NCBI GenBank assembly: GCA_905479945.1
Contig: CAJQOP010000065.1
Location: 26,784 to 90,783 of the forward strand
Origin: an uncultured Glaciecola sp.
GTDB taxonomy: Bacteria > Pseudomonadota > Gammaproteobacteria > Enterobacterales > Alteromonadaceae
Direction: 5' to 3'
Length of the DNA: 64,000 bases
The translations under genes were made by a program, and so were the position numbers. Shown here one piece after another: positions 53,601-62,101 of this stretch. Position 1 is the stretch's first letter; every line of letters begins with the position of its first letter. Below the pieces are notes generated by a model. It was not told where the DNA came from, ran no database searches, and saw only the letters and a list, made by a program, of their open reading frames with translations.

Positions 53601-53923
53601 TGTGTCGCAAAATTCATCGCGACGCCCCATTCAAACTCAATAACAACATCGGATTGCCCGGCTTTTGAAATGGAATGCACTTTACGAATGCCTTTTACAA
53701 CTCCCACCGCCTCTTCAATCGGCTTGCTAATCAATTGCTCTATTTCAGCAGGTGCAGCCCCTGGATTCTCTGTTCTTACGGTTAACGTGGGATATGAAAG
53801 ATCAGGTAACAACGATACTGACAAGCGCGAAAAACCAACCATACCAAATAACATAACGGCGAGGGTAAACATCGCGACTGTTACCGGCCGTTTAACAACC
53901 GTACTAACAATACTCATAAACAC
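50615..53923 (-). CDS. RND-family efflux transporter permease (first of two), with central insertion
   Basis: This HAE1-type pump is 1102 aa, about 70 longer than its partner. N-terminal and helix-4 motifs are typical (ENPGAAPAEIEQLISKPIEEA; GGIALAVGLLVDNAIVVLENI), as is the C-terminal GVIMLTGIVVNNAIVLVDRI. The extra length is a segment of about 90 residues between helices 6 and 7. It includes a charged part (KNKTSNEKAVSEGEDALRGK) and hydrophobic stretches (AFPFVLIFSYLPMLLTKLA), possibly an added re-entrant or membrane-surface element. It precedes the second pump and follows the adaptor by 59 bp. Confidence 0.9.
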   Translation of the reverse strand: MFMSIVSTVVKRPVTVAMFTLAVMLFGMVGFSRLSVSLLPDLSYPTLTVRTENPGAAPAEIEQLISKPIEEAVGVVKGIRKVHSISKAGQSDVVIEFEWGVAMNFATQNVREKLDIISLPIDVNKPIILRFNPALDPIIRLGLSTENTHPRALKEIRTFAEQEIKRQIETISGVAAAQLGGGLQQEIQVVFDQEKAARRGITAQNIVNRIQSENINMSAGRVYDGQQEYLVRTVNQFVSLNQLANMIVKQADGKTIYLKDIARVIDGEKERTDITRVNNNEAIELAIYKEGDANTVTVAKAVNAKLAELALTLPEELTFTVIYDQSEFIVNAVDEVKSAAIVGGLLAMLILYLFLGNFFNTVIISLAIPVSIIATFNLMFANNISLNIMSLGGIALAVGLLVDNAIVVLENIARYREKGVSIIEAAVRGTDEVSGAVTASTLTTLAVFFPLAFVTGFAGQLFSDQAITVTFALLASLVVALTLIPMLASRQFSKNKTSNEKAVSEGEDALRGKNREQVARSTGKKIVKLLGKAAAFPFVLIFSYLPMLLTKLALLLTNLATKVVSLIFKPAHRIFSFYFEKIALLYASLLKSVLQNRLILVGCSVIFAIIVLSLLPKIAVELVPEVEKAEFTIELTLPQGTPISVTDKRLTELAATIAKDERVKHSYSLAGSGSLMMSSASKGGENWGQLLVALNNRQDIESVKSVVREQVAQMADVNAEVVQADMFTTERPLQIVLSGYDLVGLKKYSDQLMKKMSADKQFIDLNNSLRAGQPELKISFDNERLASLELRGSDIADQLVTKIAGSVASKYNLQDRQVDILVRADETARNSAKAIRQLTVNSQQSKSLPLSAVADISESTGPNEINRIDQSRVAIISASLAFGDLSEAAQKAESLVSELYLPFNIKATVAGQNEEMNSSFSSLMMALALAVFLVYLVMASQFESLLNPFIILFSIPLAVLGSVLGLFVTGTNISVIVLIGVIMLTGIVVNNAIVLVDRINQLRHAGVEKIAAIIDASRSRFRPIIMTSLTTILGLTPLAFSSGEGAELRAPLAITVMSGLLVATMLTLLLIPVLYSLFDRKNYAVENSEAESVVDKPNEALV

Positions 53924-53982
53924 GTTCCTTTCGATAAATAGCTAATAAGTGACATGAAATTTAGAAAATATCCCAACACTGA

Positions 53983-55119
53983 CTAGTTCTGTGTTGCTGA
54001 AGTTACTTCTGCATCTCTGCTTATTTGCTCAGTATTAGGAGTGCCCTCTTCACTGCTTGTATCAGCAGTTTCTTGTCCTAAAATTTTCACATTGCTATCA
54101 ACCTTTAAGCCTTGTTGGCCAACAGTCACTATCGGTTCTTCTGCATTTAACTGTGTCAAAATTTCAACAAAACCATCTTGCTCAAAACCTGTAACTACGG
54201 TGATTTTCTTTGCTACATTGTCTCTCACTACAAATAAGCTAGTTTCGGTGTCGGTCACGAGCAATGCTTTTTGTGGCACTAGCTGCGCATTATCATGAAC
54301 ATCTAATATAAGAGATACTTTGGCAAACATGCCTGGTTTTAGCTGATGATCATCATTATTCACTTTTAAGGTGACTTTAAAGGTGCCTGACTCAGTATCG
54401 ATAACAGGAGAAATCAAATCAACGGTAGCAGAAATAGCTTGTAAGGTAGATGGGAATTCTAAATATGCCTGTTGGTCAATATGTACATTATTTATTTCAG
54501 ATTCAGGTAAATAAACCACCCCCTGTAAAGTATCAAGATCGACTATCGTAAACATATCACTGCCAGCCATAGCGGTCATATTGCCTTCTTTAACCATTCT
54601 TGCTGCTACAACACCTGATATTGGCGCTCGTACTTTAGAATCACGAACTTGTATAGAGGCAACTTTTTGCTGATTGGTTCGCGTTTTAACTAAGAATTCG
54701 AGCTTTTCAAAGTCCTTTGCGGCTATGAGCTGCTTACCATTAACGGGTTTACTACGATTAAACTCTGCAACCGCTGAATCAAGATCGATTGTCGTGCGCT
54801 CAAGCTCTAATAAATAATTCTCAGAATCGATTTCAGCTAAAATGTCTCCTTTGCTGACCGACATTCCCTCTTCAACCAATATTTTATCAATCATGCCGGT
54901 GACTTTGTTCGTCACTTTGCTCTCAGCCTTAGCTTCAAGTATAGCGGTGGTTCGATAGGTGTTGGTAATCGTTCTATTTTCAATAAGCGTTGTTTCGACA
55001 GGAACATTATAAACTGTTTCTTCTGCCTCTTTTTGTTTAGCTGCATCTGGAGAACAAGCCGCTAAGCTTGCAACTAATAATAGTAAAAATAAGGAGGTAG
55101 AGGGTTTATTGAGGTGCAT
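53983..55119 (-). CDS. RND efflux periplasmic adaptor lipoprotein
   Basis: This 378-aa membrane-fusion protein has a lipoprotein signal (LFLLLLVASLAACSPDA). A lipoyl domain (GMSVSKGDILAEIDSENYLL) is followed by a short helical hairpin, a return half (KVRAPISGVVAARMVKEGN), a beta-barrel (AYLEFPSTLQAISATVDLIS) and a membrane-proximal domain (LVPQKALLVTDTETSLFVV). A Thr/Ser/Glu-rich tail follows. It heads the operon with the two RND pumps and would link them to a TolC-type channel not present in the window. Confidence 0.9.
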   Translation of the reverse strand: MHLNKPSTSLFLLLLVASLAACSPDAAKQKEAEETVYNVPVETTLIENRTITNTYRTTAILEAKAESKVTNKVTGMIDKILVEEGMSVSKGDILAEIDSENYLLELERTTIDLDSAVAEFNRSKPVNGKQLIAAKDFEKLEFLVKTRTNQQKVASIQVRDSKVRAPISGVVAARMVKEGNMTAMAGSDMFTIVDLDTLQGVVYLPESEINNVHIDQQAYLEFPSTLQAISATVDLISPVIDTESGTFKVTLKVNNDDHQLKPGMFAKVSLILDVHDNAQLVPQKALLVTDTETSLFVVRDNVAKKITVVTGFEQDGFVEILTQLNAEEPIVTVGQQGLKVDSNVKILGQETADTSSEEGTPNTEQISRDAEVTSATQN

Positions 55120-55456
55120 AGCAATCCGGTGTTTTTTTATTTTTTACCATATTAGCCAGAATATTAAATAAGATACAGAGAGGTGTTATTTTAAATTGTA
55201 ACGACTTATAACAAAGAATATATATCAACAATTCAAAACTCGTGAAACCTCCACCTGTTGCATAGATCAGGTATAGAGTTTATTCTCCTTAAGCTCGTTT
55301 ATCCGCTGTTAAAAAAGAAATTCATAACACTTTTAAATTAGTGAAGCTTACTCTTACTGTTTGACTAGTGACTTGGCGAACATTATCGTTGCTTCATATA
55401 TGTAGGCGTGCGCGCTGGTTGTATCGTTCTTAAATCATTTTTAAAATGAGGTGATA
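55120..55456. other. Gene-free interval between the RND operon and the GGDEF-EAL gene
   Basis: This 337-bp divergent region must hold promoters for both flanking transcription units. I see AT-rich stretches but no clear box, repeat or RNA gene. Confidence 0.4.
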
Positions 55457-57661
55457 ATGTCTGGGAACCAATTTGAAGCCTTTAGCGAGTCGCTCCTAAA
55501 TATAGTAAAAGGAGAGGCTCTTTACAGTGGAAATTCCATTGATTCCTTTAAGGAGATTACAGAAGCGGCATCCTACACCCTAAATGTCGAACGAGTGAGT
55601 ATTTGGATGTATTCAAATGATCGTTCAAGCATTAAAAGCATGGATCTTTACCAGAAAAAACCTGATCAGCATTCGATGGGTGACGAACTTTCAAAACTTG
55701 ATTTCCCTGCGTACTTCGCTGCTATGGCTGAAGACCGCTTCATTAATGCAGATGAAGCCCACCACGACCCGCGCACAATCGAATTCTCTATAAATTATTT
55801 AAGCCCGCTTGGTATTGAATCGATGCTCGACGCCCCCATTCGTTTTGGCGGTGAGACAATAGGTGTTATATGCATAGAACATGTCGGTAAATTTCGTCAT
55901 TGGAGTGCAGAAGAAATTACTTATGCCAGCTCACTCGCAGACCTTGTATCACATGCGGTTGAGGCACAAAAGCGCTCTATAGCTGAAGCGGCACTTTTAG
56001 AAAGTGAGGAAAGATACCGTAGCCTTGTAGAAAACATCCCTGACATTCTTTATAAAACAGATTTAGGCGGCGAAATTACCTACATTTCTCCTTCCGTATT
56101 CGCTGTTGCCGGCTATAGGGTCGATGAAGCGATCGGAATTAATTTGGCTGAGCAAGTATATGCTGAACCTAAAGATAGAGAACTCTTTGTTACAAAAATT
56201 CTAAATCATGGCCACGTTAAGAATTTTGAGGCTCAGCTACTTCGAAAAGATGGATCTAAATGGTGGGGCTCCGCAAGTGCCCATTTAATAAAAGGCGACG
56301 ACGGCAGTGCTCAGAGTATTGAGGGCATTATAAGAGATATTTCAGTACAAAAAATTGCGCAGAACAAGCTCAGCTATCAGGCTGCCCATGACAGTTTAAC
56401 GGGCTTAATTAATCGACATGAGTTCGAGAAACGGGTGACTTGCTTGCTCGATGACATCCAGAGTGACGATGATTGTCATGCTATGTGTTTCATGGATTTA
56501 GACCAATTCAAGGTGGTCAATGATACTTGCGGTCATGTTGCCGGCGATGACTTGCTATATAAACTTGGACAACTACTTTTAGGAACCATAAACAAAGGCG
56601 ATACGCTGGCAAGACTCGGAGGAGACGAATTTGGCGTGCTAATGGAACATTGTACAATCGACCAAGCTCACAGAGTTGCAGATGAAATTCTTAAGATTGT
56701 AATGAACCACCAATTTCTCTGGGCAGGCAAGGTTTTTCGGATTGGTATCAGCATAGGCCTAGTAGCAATTAGCAAAAACAGCGTAGATTTCACCGAATTG
56801 TTCCGACAGGCAGACGCTGCGTGCTACCTCGCAAAGGACATGGGCCGAAATCGTATTCATGCTTACCATTCTGACGATGCTGAGTTAGCGGTTCGACACG
56901 ATGAAATGAATTGGGTTGGCCTTATAAACGAAGCTTTGGATGAAGACCGGTTCTGCCTTTATGCTCAAGCGATTGTTCCGCTAGACGGAAGTAACCATAG
57001 GCATTATGAGTTATTAATAAGAATGCTAGATGAAAAGGGAGAGGTCATTCCTCCGGGCGCATTTTTGCCCGCTGCTGAACGATATAACCTTATCGAAAAA
57101 TTGGATAACTGGGTAGTTAGGCGTGCTTGTAAATTTTTAGCAGAGCACCCTTTATTTTTCGCACAGGTTGATTTCATCACCATTAATCTATCTGGCCCAT
57201 CATTGACCAATCAAGCTTTCCTCGAATCCATACTAAGCATCTTTAAAGAAACTAAGGTATCACCGAGCATGGTATGTTTTGAAGTCACTGAAACGGTAGC
57301 AATTTCAAATCTAGACTCGGCCATTAGATTTATTCAAACCTTAAAAAAATCCGGTTTTCGTTTTGCATTGGATGATTTTGGTAGTGGTATATCGTCCTTT
57401 GGATACCTCAAAAATTTGCCTGTAGATTATTTGAAAATTGATGGAATGTTCGTTAAGGGCATAGTGAATGATCCTATAGATCATGCAATGGTCAAATCGA
57501 TTAACGAAATTGGTCAGTTGATGGGAATGCAGACAATCGCAGAGTTTGTGGAAAATAATGAAATCAAAGATATGCTTACCGCGATTGGAGTAAATTATGG
57601 TCAAGGCTATGGGTTGGGGAAACCAAAGCCACTCAAAGACTTGGTTTCTCAAATTTGCTAA
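55457..57661 (+). CDS. GAF-PAS-GGDEF-EAL cyclic-di-GMP signalling protein
   Basis: This cytoplasmic protein of 734 aa turns over cyclic di-GMP. An N-terminal GAF domain (ASYTLNVERVSIWMYSNDRS, IGVICIEHVGK) and a PAS domain (ENIPDILYKTDLGGEITYIS) precede GGDEF (RLGGDEFGVL, intact). The RxxD inhibitory site reads NKGD, so product inhibition is probably lost. The EAL domain reads YELLIR in place of EAL but keeps INLSG, FEVTET, LDDFGSG and YLKIDG. The start is ATG 55457 with GAGG five nt upstream. No membrane segment is present. It is a single gene convergent with the Rho-like gene. Confidence 0.9.
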   Translation: MSGNQFEAFSESLLNIVKGEALYSGNSIDSFKEITEAASYTLNVERVSIWMYSNDRSSIKSMDLYQKKPDQHSMGDELSKLDFPAYFAAMAEDRFINADEAHHDPRTIEFSINYLSPLGIESMLDAPIRFGGETIGVICIEHVGKFRHWSAEEITYASSLADLVSHAVEAQKRSIAEAALLESEERYRSLVENIPDILYKTDLGGEITYISPSVFAVAGYRVDEAIGINLAEQVYAEPKDRELFVTKILNHGHVKNFEAQLLRKDGSKWWGSASAHLIKGDDGSAQSIEGIIRDISVQKIAQNKLSYQAAHDSLTGLINRHEFEKRVTCLLDDIQSDDDCHAMCFMDLDQFKVVNDTCGHVAGDDLLYKLGQLLLGTINKGDTLARLGGDEFGVLMEHCTIDQAHRVADEILKIVMNHQFLWAGKVFRIGISIGLVAISKNSVDFTELFRQADAACYLAKDMGRNRIHAYHSDDAELAVRHDEMNWVGLINEALDEDRFCLYAQAIVPLDGSNHRHYELLIRMLDEKGEVIPPGAFLPAAERYNLIEKLDNWVVRRACKFLAEHPLFFAQVDFITINLSGPSLTNQAFLESILSIFKETKVSPSMVCFEVTETVAISNLDSAIRFIQTLKKSGFRFALDDFGSGISSFGYLKNLPVDYLKIDGMFVKGIVNDPIDHAMVKSINEIGQLMGMQTIAEFVENNEIKDMLTAIGVNYGQGYGLGKPKPLKDLVSQIC

Positions 57662-57748
57662 GGAATTGCAGGGCAAAGAGCAGCCGGATCACTACTCCTT
57701 GAAGAAAGAACCTCAAGCCTGCGTCGACTAATTCATAGTTTCAAGCGA

Positions 57749-58711
57749 CTAATTCTTTGGGTTTAAGAGCTCCGCATTTGTTGGATATTTCTCTAGTAGC
57801 TCAACTAGTCTCCTAGCGCCTTGTGCTGGTTTGAGATCGGTAATTGCTCTGCGCAAGGCTCTTATATTCTCTAAATCTTTCGGCTTGATAAGAAGCTCCT
57901 CTCGGCGCGTGCTACTTTTAGCAATATCCAGCGCGGGGAAAATGCGAAGGTCAGCAATTGCTCTTGATAAAACAATTTCCATATTACCGGTACCCTTAAA
58001 TTCCTCAAATATGACCTGATCCATTCGGCTTCCAGTATCTGCAAGTATAGTCGCTAAAATCGTAAGCGACCCTCCATTCTCAATATTCCTAGCCGCGCCA
58101 AACAGTTTTCGTGGTATTTCCATAGCTCTAGCATCAAGCCCACCTGACATTGTGCGACCGCTGCTCTTGCGCTCTGCATTATGCACTCGTGTGAGCCTTG
58201 TGAGAGAATCTATAACAATCATTACATCATGACCTTCGCCAGCTTCTTTGCGAGCTTTATGAAGAAGTTCATTGGCCACGCGCACATGGTGCTCATAGCT
58301 TTCATCAGTAGAAGAGGCATGAACTTGAGCAGGAACGCTGCGCTTGAAGTCAGTTACTTCCTCTGGTCTCTCATCAATGAGTAAGGCATAGAGCTTTATC
58401 TCAGGGTAGGCTGTCCCTACCGCCTGGCAAATATGTTTTAAAATAGTAGTTTTACCGCAGCCCGGTGGAGCTACAATCAAACCTCTTTGCCCCATTCCAA
58501 TTGGTGTGATCAAATCCATAGCTCGCATAGTGAGTTGCTCAGAGCCTGATTCTAGGCTAATACACTCAGAAGGATTAATGGCTACGCCATTTGCAAAACG
58601 CTTTTGTGGATCTTTTTCTTGATCACGAATAGGTGCATCGGTGACGGCCTCTTCTGATGGTTTAAGCTCTTTCTTTTTTTTCAGGTTCAAAGATAATATT
58701 TTTCTTGTCAT
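57749..58711 (-). CDS. Rho-like ATPase lacking the N-terminal RNA-binding domain
   Basis: Full Rho is an RNA-dependent helicase that ends transcription. This 320-aa protein has its motor: Walker A APPGCGKTT (residues 81-89), LLIDERPEEVTDFKR, VIDSLTRLTR, Q-loop-like TMSGGLDARAM, GSLTILATILADTGSRMD and EEFKGTGNMEIVLSR. About 100 residues present before the P-loop in E. coli Rho are missing: the helical bundle and cold-shock-type primary RNA site are replaced by a Lys-rich tail (LNLKKKKELKPSEE). ATG 58711 was chosen; an extension to 58831 shows no ribosome site. It is probably a paralogue of the housekeeping rho, which is not in the window. Confidence 0.8.
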   Translation of the reverse strand: MTRKILSLNLKKKKELKPSEEAVTDAPIRDQEKDPQKRFANGVAINPSECISLESGSEQLTMRAMDLITPIGMGQRGLIVAPPGCGKTTILKHICQAVGTAYPEIKLYALLIDERPEEVTDFKRSVPAQVHASSTDESYEHHVRVANELLHKARKEAGEGHDVMIVIDSLTRLTRVHNAERKSSGRTMSGGLDARAMEIPRKLFGAARNIENGGSLTILATILADTGSRMDQVIFEEFKGTGNMEIVLSRAIADLRIFPALDIAKSSTRREELLIKPKDLENIRALRRAITDLKPAQGARRLVELLEKYPTNAELLNPKN

Positions 58712-58958
58712 GATTTCGCTTTGTAAATTAAGAGTATGAAATTTTTCAGGATGCCTCACTAGTCTAACACTTAGCATATCGTACATATAGACATTGGTAG
58801 GTGAAAATATTCTAAATGGAATTTTGTACATTTTTGCTTTTAGATGCTTTTAGTTATTACTAGACCGGCAGAATTAATTGAAATTACATTCGAGCAGTAA
58901 ATGTATGACAAAAGCCCGACAGTGCAATAAATTCGATAGTTTAAGCTTTAAAAAGCAA

Positions 58959-59426
58959 CTAGTTGCTGGTGTTTTGAAGTAATTTCTTCAAAACACTTTC
59001 CAAATAATCAGGCTCAGGGAAAAGTGACTTCGTGTATAGCCAATTTCTTCTTGGACCAAGGGTAAAAGTACCTGTTCGTACTTTATAACCAGGATTAACA
59101 TGATACGCATGTGTTTCTAGTATGGACTGTGCTTGTGAACGAGATAAGCTCCATTGAATGCCACCTTTCCCTTCTCTGGAATCCTCAATACGGCACGATA
59201 CGCGTTTATCAACGACACTTAAAAATGTCTTCTGATTTGATGTCTTAAATACTAGGATTTCACTTAATTCTTCTTGTGCATCATCATCGTTAGGTGTCTC
59301 GGGTTCTGATTCAGGTTCTTGTTCTGGTGACTTCAAATAAGTATGGTATGCAAAGTAAGCCATAACCACAGCTGTTATAGCAGTTATTACCTGGGTTCCG
59401 GCCTGAATCCACTGTAAAAAATCCAT
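58959..59426 (-). CDS. Small membrane protein, unknown family
   Basis: This 155-aa protein has an N-terminal membrane helix (AGTQVITAITAVVMAYFAYH), a very acidic linker (PEQEPESEPETPNDDDAQEE) and a C-terminal domain with basic and aromatic residues (YKVRTGTFTLGPRRNWLYTK). I recognise no family. The gene stands alone next to the Rho-like gene; the two may be cotranscribed, but 247 bp separates them. Confidence 0.5.
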   Translation of the reverse strand: MDFLQWIQAGTQVITAITAVVMAYFAYHTYLKSPEQEPESEPETPNDDDAQEELSEILVFKTSNQKTFLSVVDKRVSCRIEDSREGKGGIQWSLSRSQAQSILETHAYHVNPGYKVRTGTFTLGPRRNWLYTKSLFPEPDYLESVLKKLLQNTSN

Positions 59427-59633
59427 TTTGAATCGCCCCGCTTTTTATACAGCTGTTAAAACTCACTACTTTTACTTTAGACCAAATACTAATTTATACC
59501 AAACAGTGTTGAACGGGCCCGATTTCAATGACAAGCTTCGCAGCAATAAACCCAAAAAAATCAAGGGCTATTGAATAGATCAAGTACATCGTCTATTCTT
59601 TCTACAAGTAAAATACTCTCCTAGGATTTCTTG

Positions 59634-61613
59634 ATGCGCTCGATGCTCTTTTTAACTGCTATGTTCATTCTTTTTGGTGGCAGCAAGGCTGCAGCGTCAG
59701 AACGCGTCGATAATTTTCGATTGCTCGATCAGGATCATTCTGCCCATGAGCTTTATTATCACAAGAATGCAAAAGCGGTTGTGCTTCTAGTGACTATGAA
59801 CGGGTGTCCGATTGTACGAAATCTATTGCCAGATCTAAGAGATATTCGTGCAAAATTTGGTGATGAGGTCGAGTTTTTGCTGATCAATTCAAGCTTGCAG
59901 GATACACACAAAAGTATTCGTCAGGAAGTTGCAGAATTCGGTATCGATTTTCCAATTTTGGTCGACGATGCGCAGTTGATTGGAGAGACGCTTGAGCTAG
60001 ACCGAAGCGGAGAAGTCTTGGTAATTGATACAAGCAATTGGCGAGTGGCTTACCGCGGCCCTATTAACGATCGTGTCGGCTATGAAATTCAACGCAACTC
60101 AGCCAAAGCACACTACCTTACTGATGCCCTAGCGGCCGTTGTTGCTGGGCAAACGGTAGAAGTGCCAAAGCGTGAGGTTTTTGGCTGTATCATCAATTTC
60201 CCGGAGCGCGATCAAAAAACTGAGCATGCCAAAATCAGCTATAGCGAAACAATTGCACCCATTCTTGAAGATCGTTGTGTTGCGTGTCACAGGCCAAACG
60301 CCATTGGTCCTTGGGCAATGACAAGTTACGAAATGATTAGAGGCTTTTCGCCAATGATCCGCGAAGTGGTCCGCACACGTCGTATGCCGCCTTGGGAAGT
60401 GGATACGAATTTACCCGAAATTCACGCAGCACGCGGACTCACTTTGGAAGAGCGTAAAACACTCGTGCATTGGATAGAAGCTGGTTCGCCGCGAGGTATA
60501 GGCGAAGATCCACTGTTGCAAGTAAAACCACTTGAAAATGGCTGGTTGTTGGGTGAGCCAGACTTAGTTGTTGAGGCACCGCCGTTTACTGTGCCAGCTA
60601 CTGGTATTGTCGAGTATCAATATCCGGCTATTCCCAACCCACTGGATCGCGATGTTTGGGTGCGAGCGGTCAGTATTCAACCAGGCCAAACCAAGGTAGT
60701 TCACCATATACTCGTTGGCACTAGCGAGGAAGTTATTCCGATTGGCGATCAGCGCCGAGACGCGGTGTTTAGAAATTACCTTATGGCCTATGCGCCAGGT
60801 GCCGAATCCTATGTCTATCCTGAGGGCACTGGGGTTCTGGTTAAGGCAGGAGGGCAAATCCACCTTCAAGTCCATTATACGCCTTATGGACGCGAGGCAA
60901 CTGACGTCTCAAAGATCGCTTTGTACTTTCATGACAAAGCGCCAGTTCATAATCTTCGTCAGCAAGTAGTGCTCGGTTTTGATTTACAGATTCCATCTGG
61001 AGAGGCTCGCCACGAGGAGCGTGCATATTTTGAGTTTGATAAACCTGCCATCATTTATAGTCTGTTCCCGCACGCACATTTTCGGGGTATTGAGACCCGG
61101 TTTGACATACACATGCCTGACGGTAAGGTTGAGCCTTTGCTGCATGTGCCGCGTTATGATTTTAACTGGCAACATAATTACTCGCTGGCAGAGCCGATTA
61201 AAGTGCCTGCTGGCTCACGACTGGTGCATCGCAGTGTCTATGACAACAGCGCGGCTAACCCTGCGAACCCAGATGCAACGCGCGAAGTTCCTTGGGGTCT
61301 CCAGTCTCATGATGAGATGTTGTATGGTGGATTCTTTTTTCGCTGGGAGAACGGCACCTCTAAAAACCCTGTTCACGATGAACTAAACTTTCAGATTGCT
61401 CAGTTTTACGGTGCCCTAGATGATGATTTCAGTGGTGCGCTGACACTTAACGAAATGCCGCCATGGTTAAGTAAGCTTTTTAAATCCGGTCAGTTGGATA
61501 GATTCAATACAAATAAAGACAACGCCTTGACCCGCTCGGAATATAGAGCTTTTGCTGACTATAGTGCGGCCGAGCGTGCCAAAAATAGCGCAGCTAATGT
61601 AAACCGACAATAA
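59634..61613 (+). CDS. Multidomain redoxin / cytochrome c / copper-monooxygenase-like protein with EF-hand
   Basis: This exported 659-aa protein has a signal (LFLTAMFILFGGSKAAASE) and a thioredoxin-like domain. There the active site is MNGCPIV (C58), so the second Cys of CxxC is absent. Then come a single haem site CVACH near residue 214 with RRMPPW downstream, and a domain like the C-terminal half of copper type II monooxygenases (YLMAYAPGAE, LQVHYTPYG, YSLFPHAHFRG). An EF-hand-like end (DDDFSGALTLNEM, FNTNKDNALTRSEY) follows. It probably catalyses a periplasmic oxidation. The gene seems more GC-rich than its neighbours, consistent with transfer. ATG 59634 has AGGA seven nt upstream. Confidence 0.75.
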   Translation: MRSMLFLTAMFILFGGSKAAASERVDNFRLLDQDHSAHELYYHKNAKAVVLLVTMNGCPIVRNLLPDLRDIRAKFGDEVEFLLINSSLQDTHKSIRQEVAEFGIDFPILVDDAQLIGETLELDRSGEVLVIDTSNWRVAYRGPINDRVGYEIQRNSAKAHYLTDALAAVVAGQTVEVPKREVFGCIINFPERDQKTEHAKISYSETIAPILEDRCVACHRPNAIGPWAMTSYEMIRGFSPMIREVVRTRRMPPWEVDTNLPEIHAARGLTLEERKTLVHWIEAGSPRGIGEDPLLQVKPLENGWLLGEPDLVVEAPPFTVPATGIVEYQYPAIPNPLDRDVWVRAVSIQPGQTKVVHHILVGTSEEVIPIGDQRRDAVFRNYLMAYAPGAESYVYPEGTGVLVKAGGQIHLQVHYTPYGREATDVSKIALYFHDKAPVHNLRQQVVLGFDLQIPSGEARHEERAYFEFDKPAIIYSLFPHAHFRGIETRFDIHMPDGKVEPLLHVPRYDFNWQHNYSLAEPIKVPAGSRLVHRSVYDNSAANPANPDATREVPWGLQSHDEMLYGGFFFRWENGTSKNPVHDELNFQIAQFYGALDDDFSGALTLNEMPPWLSKLFKSGQLDRFNTNKDNALTRSEYRAFADYSAAERAKNSAANVNRQ

Positions 61614-62034
61614 AGAATCATACTTTCTATCAATCTTGAATAGCCATTAGCTTTAATCAACTTTTTAACGGGATAAAAAGTATCGTACTAATTCAAACTC
61701 GATCGATAAGAGCAGTACTTTTGATTACAATAAAGTATCACACTTTTGTTGCCCAATAGGTCGTTTTGGGCAGTTAGGAGACGTAGAAGTCTTCATTAGC
61801 TTTTAAAGCTTTGAGCTTGATTCGGTCATACTTTTGAATCAATTGCGACGGGAAGCTCCATCCAATTGCAGACATTCAGATGCTCCAACACTTCATCAGC
61901 AAAAAAATATTTCTATGTAAAGCTGTGAGCAGTCAAAACGAACATCACAGCACTATATAAAAATCCTCATTCAGTTCTTACTAATGCTCGCTCATTCTTT
62001 TTGTTTCAACACTTCAGTTCCAACTATGAATTAA

Positions 62035-62055
62035 AGGTTTCCAATTTGGAAACCT
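62035..62055. promoter_or_regulatory. Operator palindrome 1
   Basis: A perfect 21-bp palindrome centred on 62045 contains GTTTCCA-ATT-TGGAAAC. It overlaps a -35-like TTTCCA (62038-62043) that pairs with TATACT at 62061-62066 at 17 bp spacing. It is a candidate binding site for the winged-helix regulator encoded at 62565. Confidence 0.7.
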
Positions 62056-62067
62056 TGCATTATACTA

Positions 62068-62084
62068 GTTTCCATATTGGAAAC
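62068..62084. promoter_or_regulatory. Operator palindrome 2
   Basis: GTTTCCA-TAT-TGGAAAC repeats the core of operator 1. The two centres are 31 bp apart, close to three DNA turns, so two dimers could bind the same face across the promoter. Confidence 0.7.
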
Positions 62085-62101
62085 AAAAGGAATGAAAGAG
62101 A

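Larger units (their letters stand above)
61614..62101. other. Gene-free interval upstream of the membrane protein/regulator pair
   Basis: This 488-bp stretch has several AAGTATC/AGTACTT elements (61675-61740), a 16-bp sequence CCAATTGCAGACATTC (61862-61877) that recurs at 62988 with one change, and two palindromic operators near the right end. I see no gene. Confidence 0.5.

Noticed and set aside
58712..58831. 40-residue N-terminal extension of the Rho-like protein
   Set aside because: The upstream ATG has no ribosome site and the residues do not resemble the Rho N-terminal domain.
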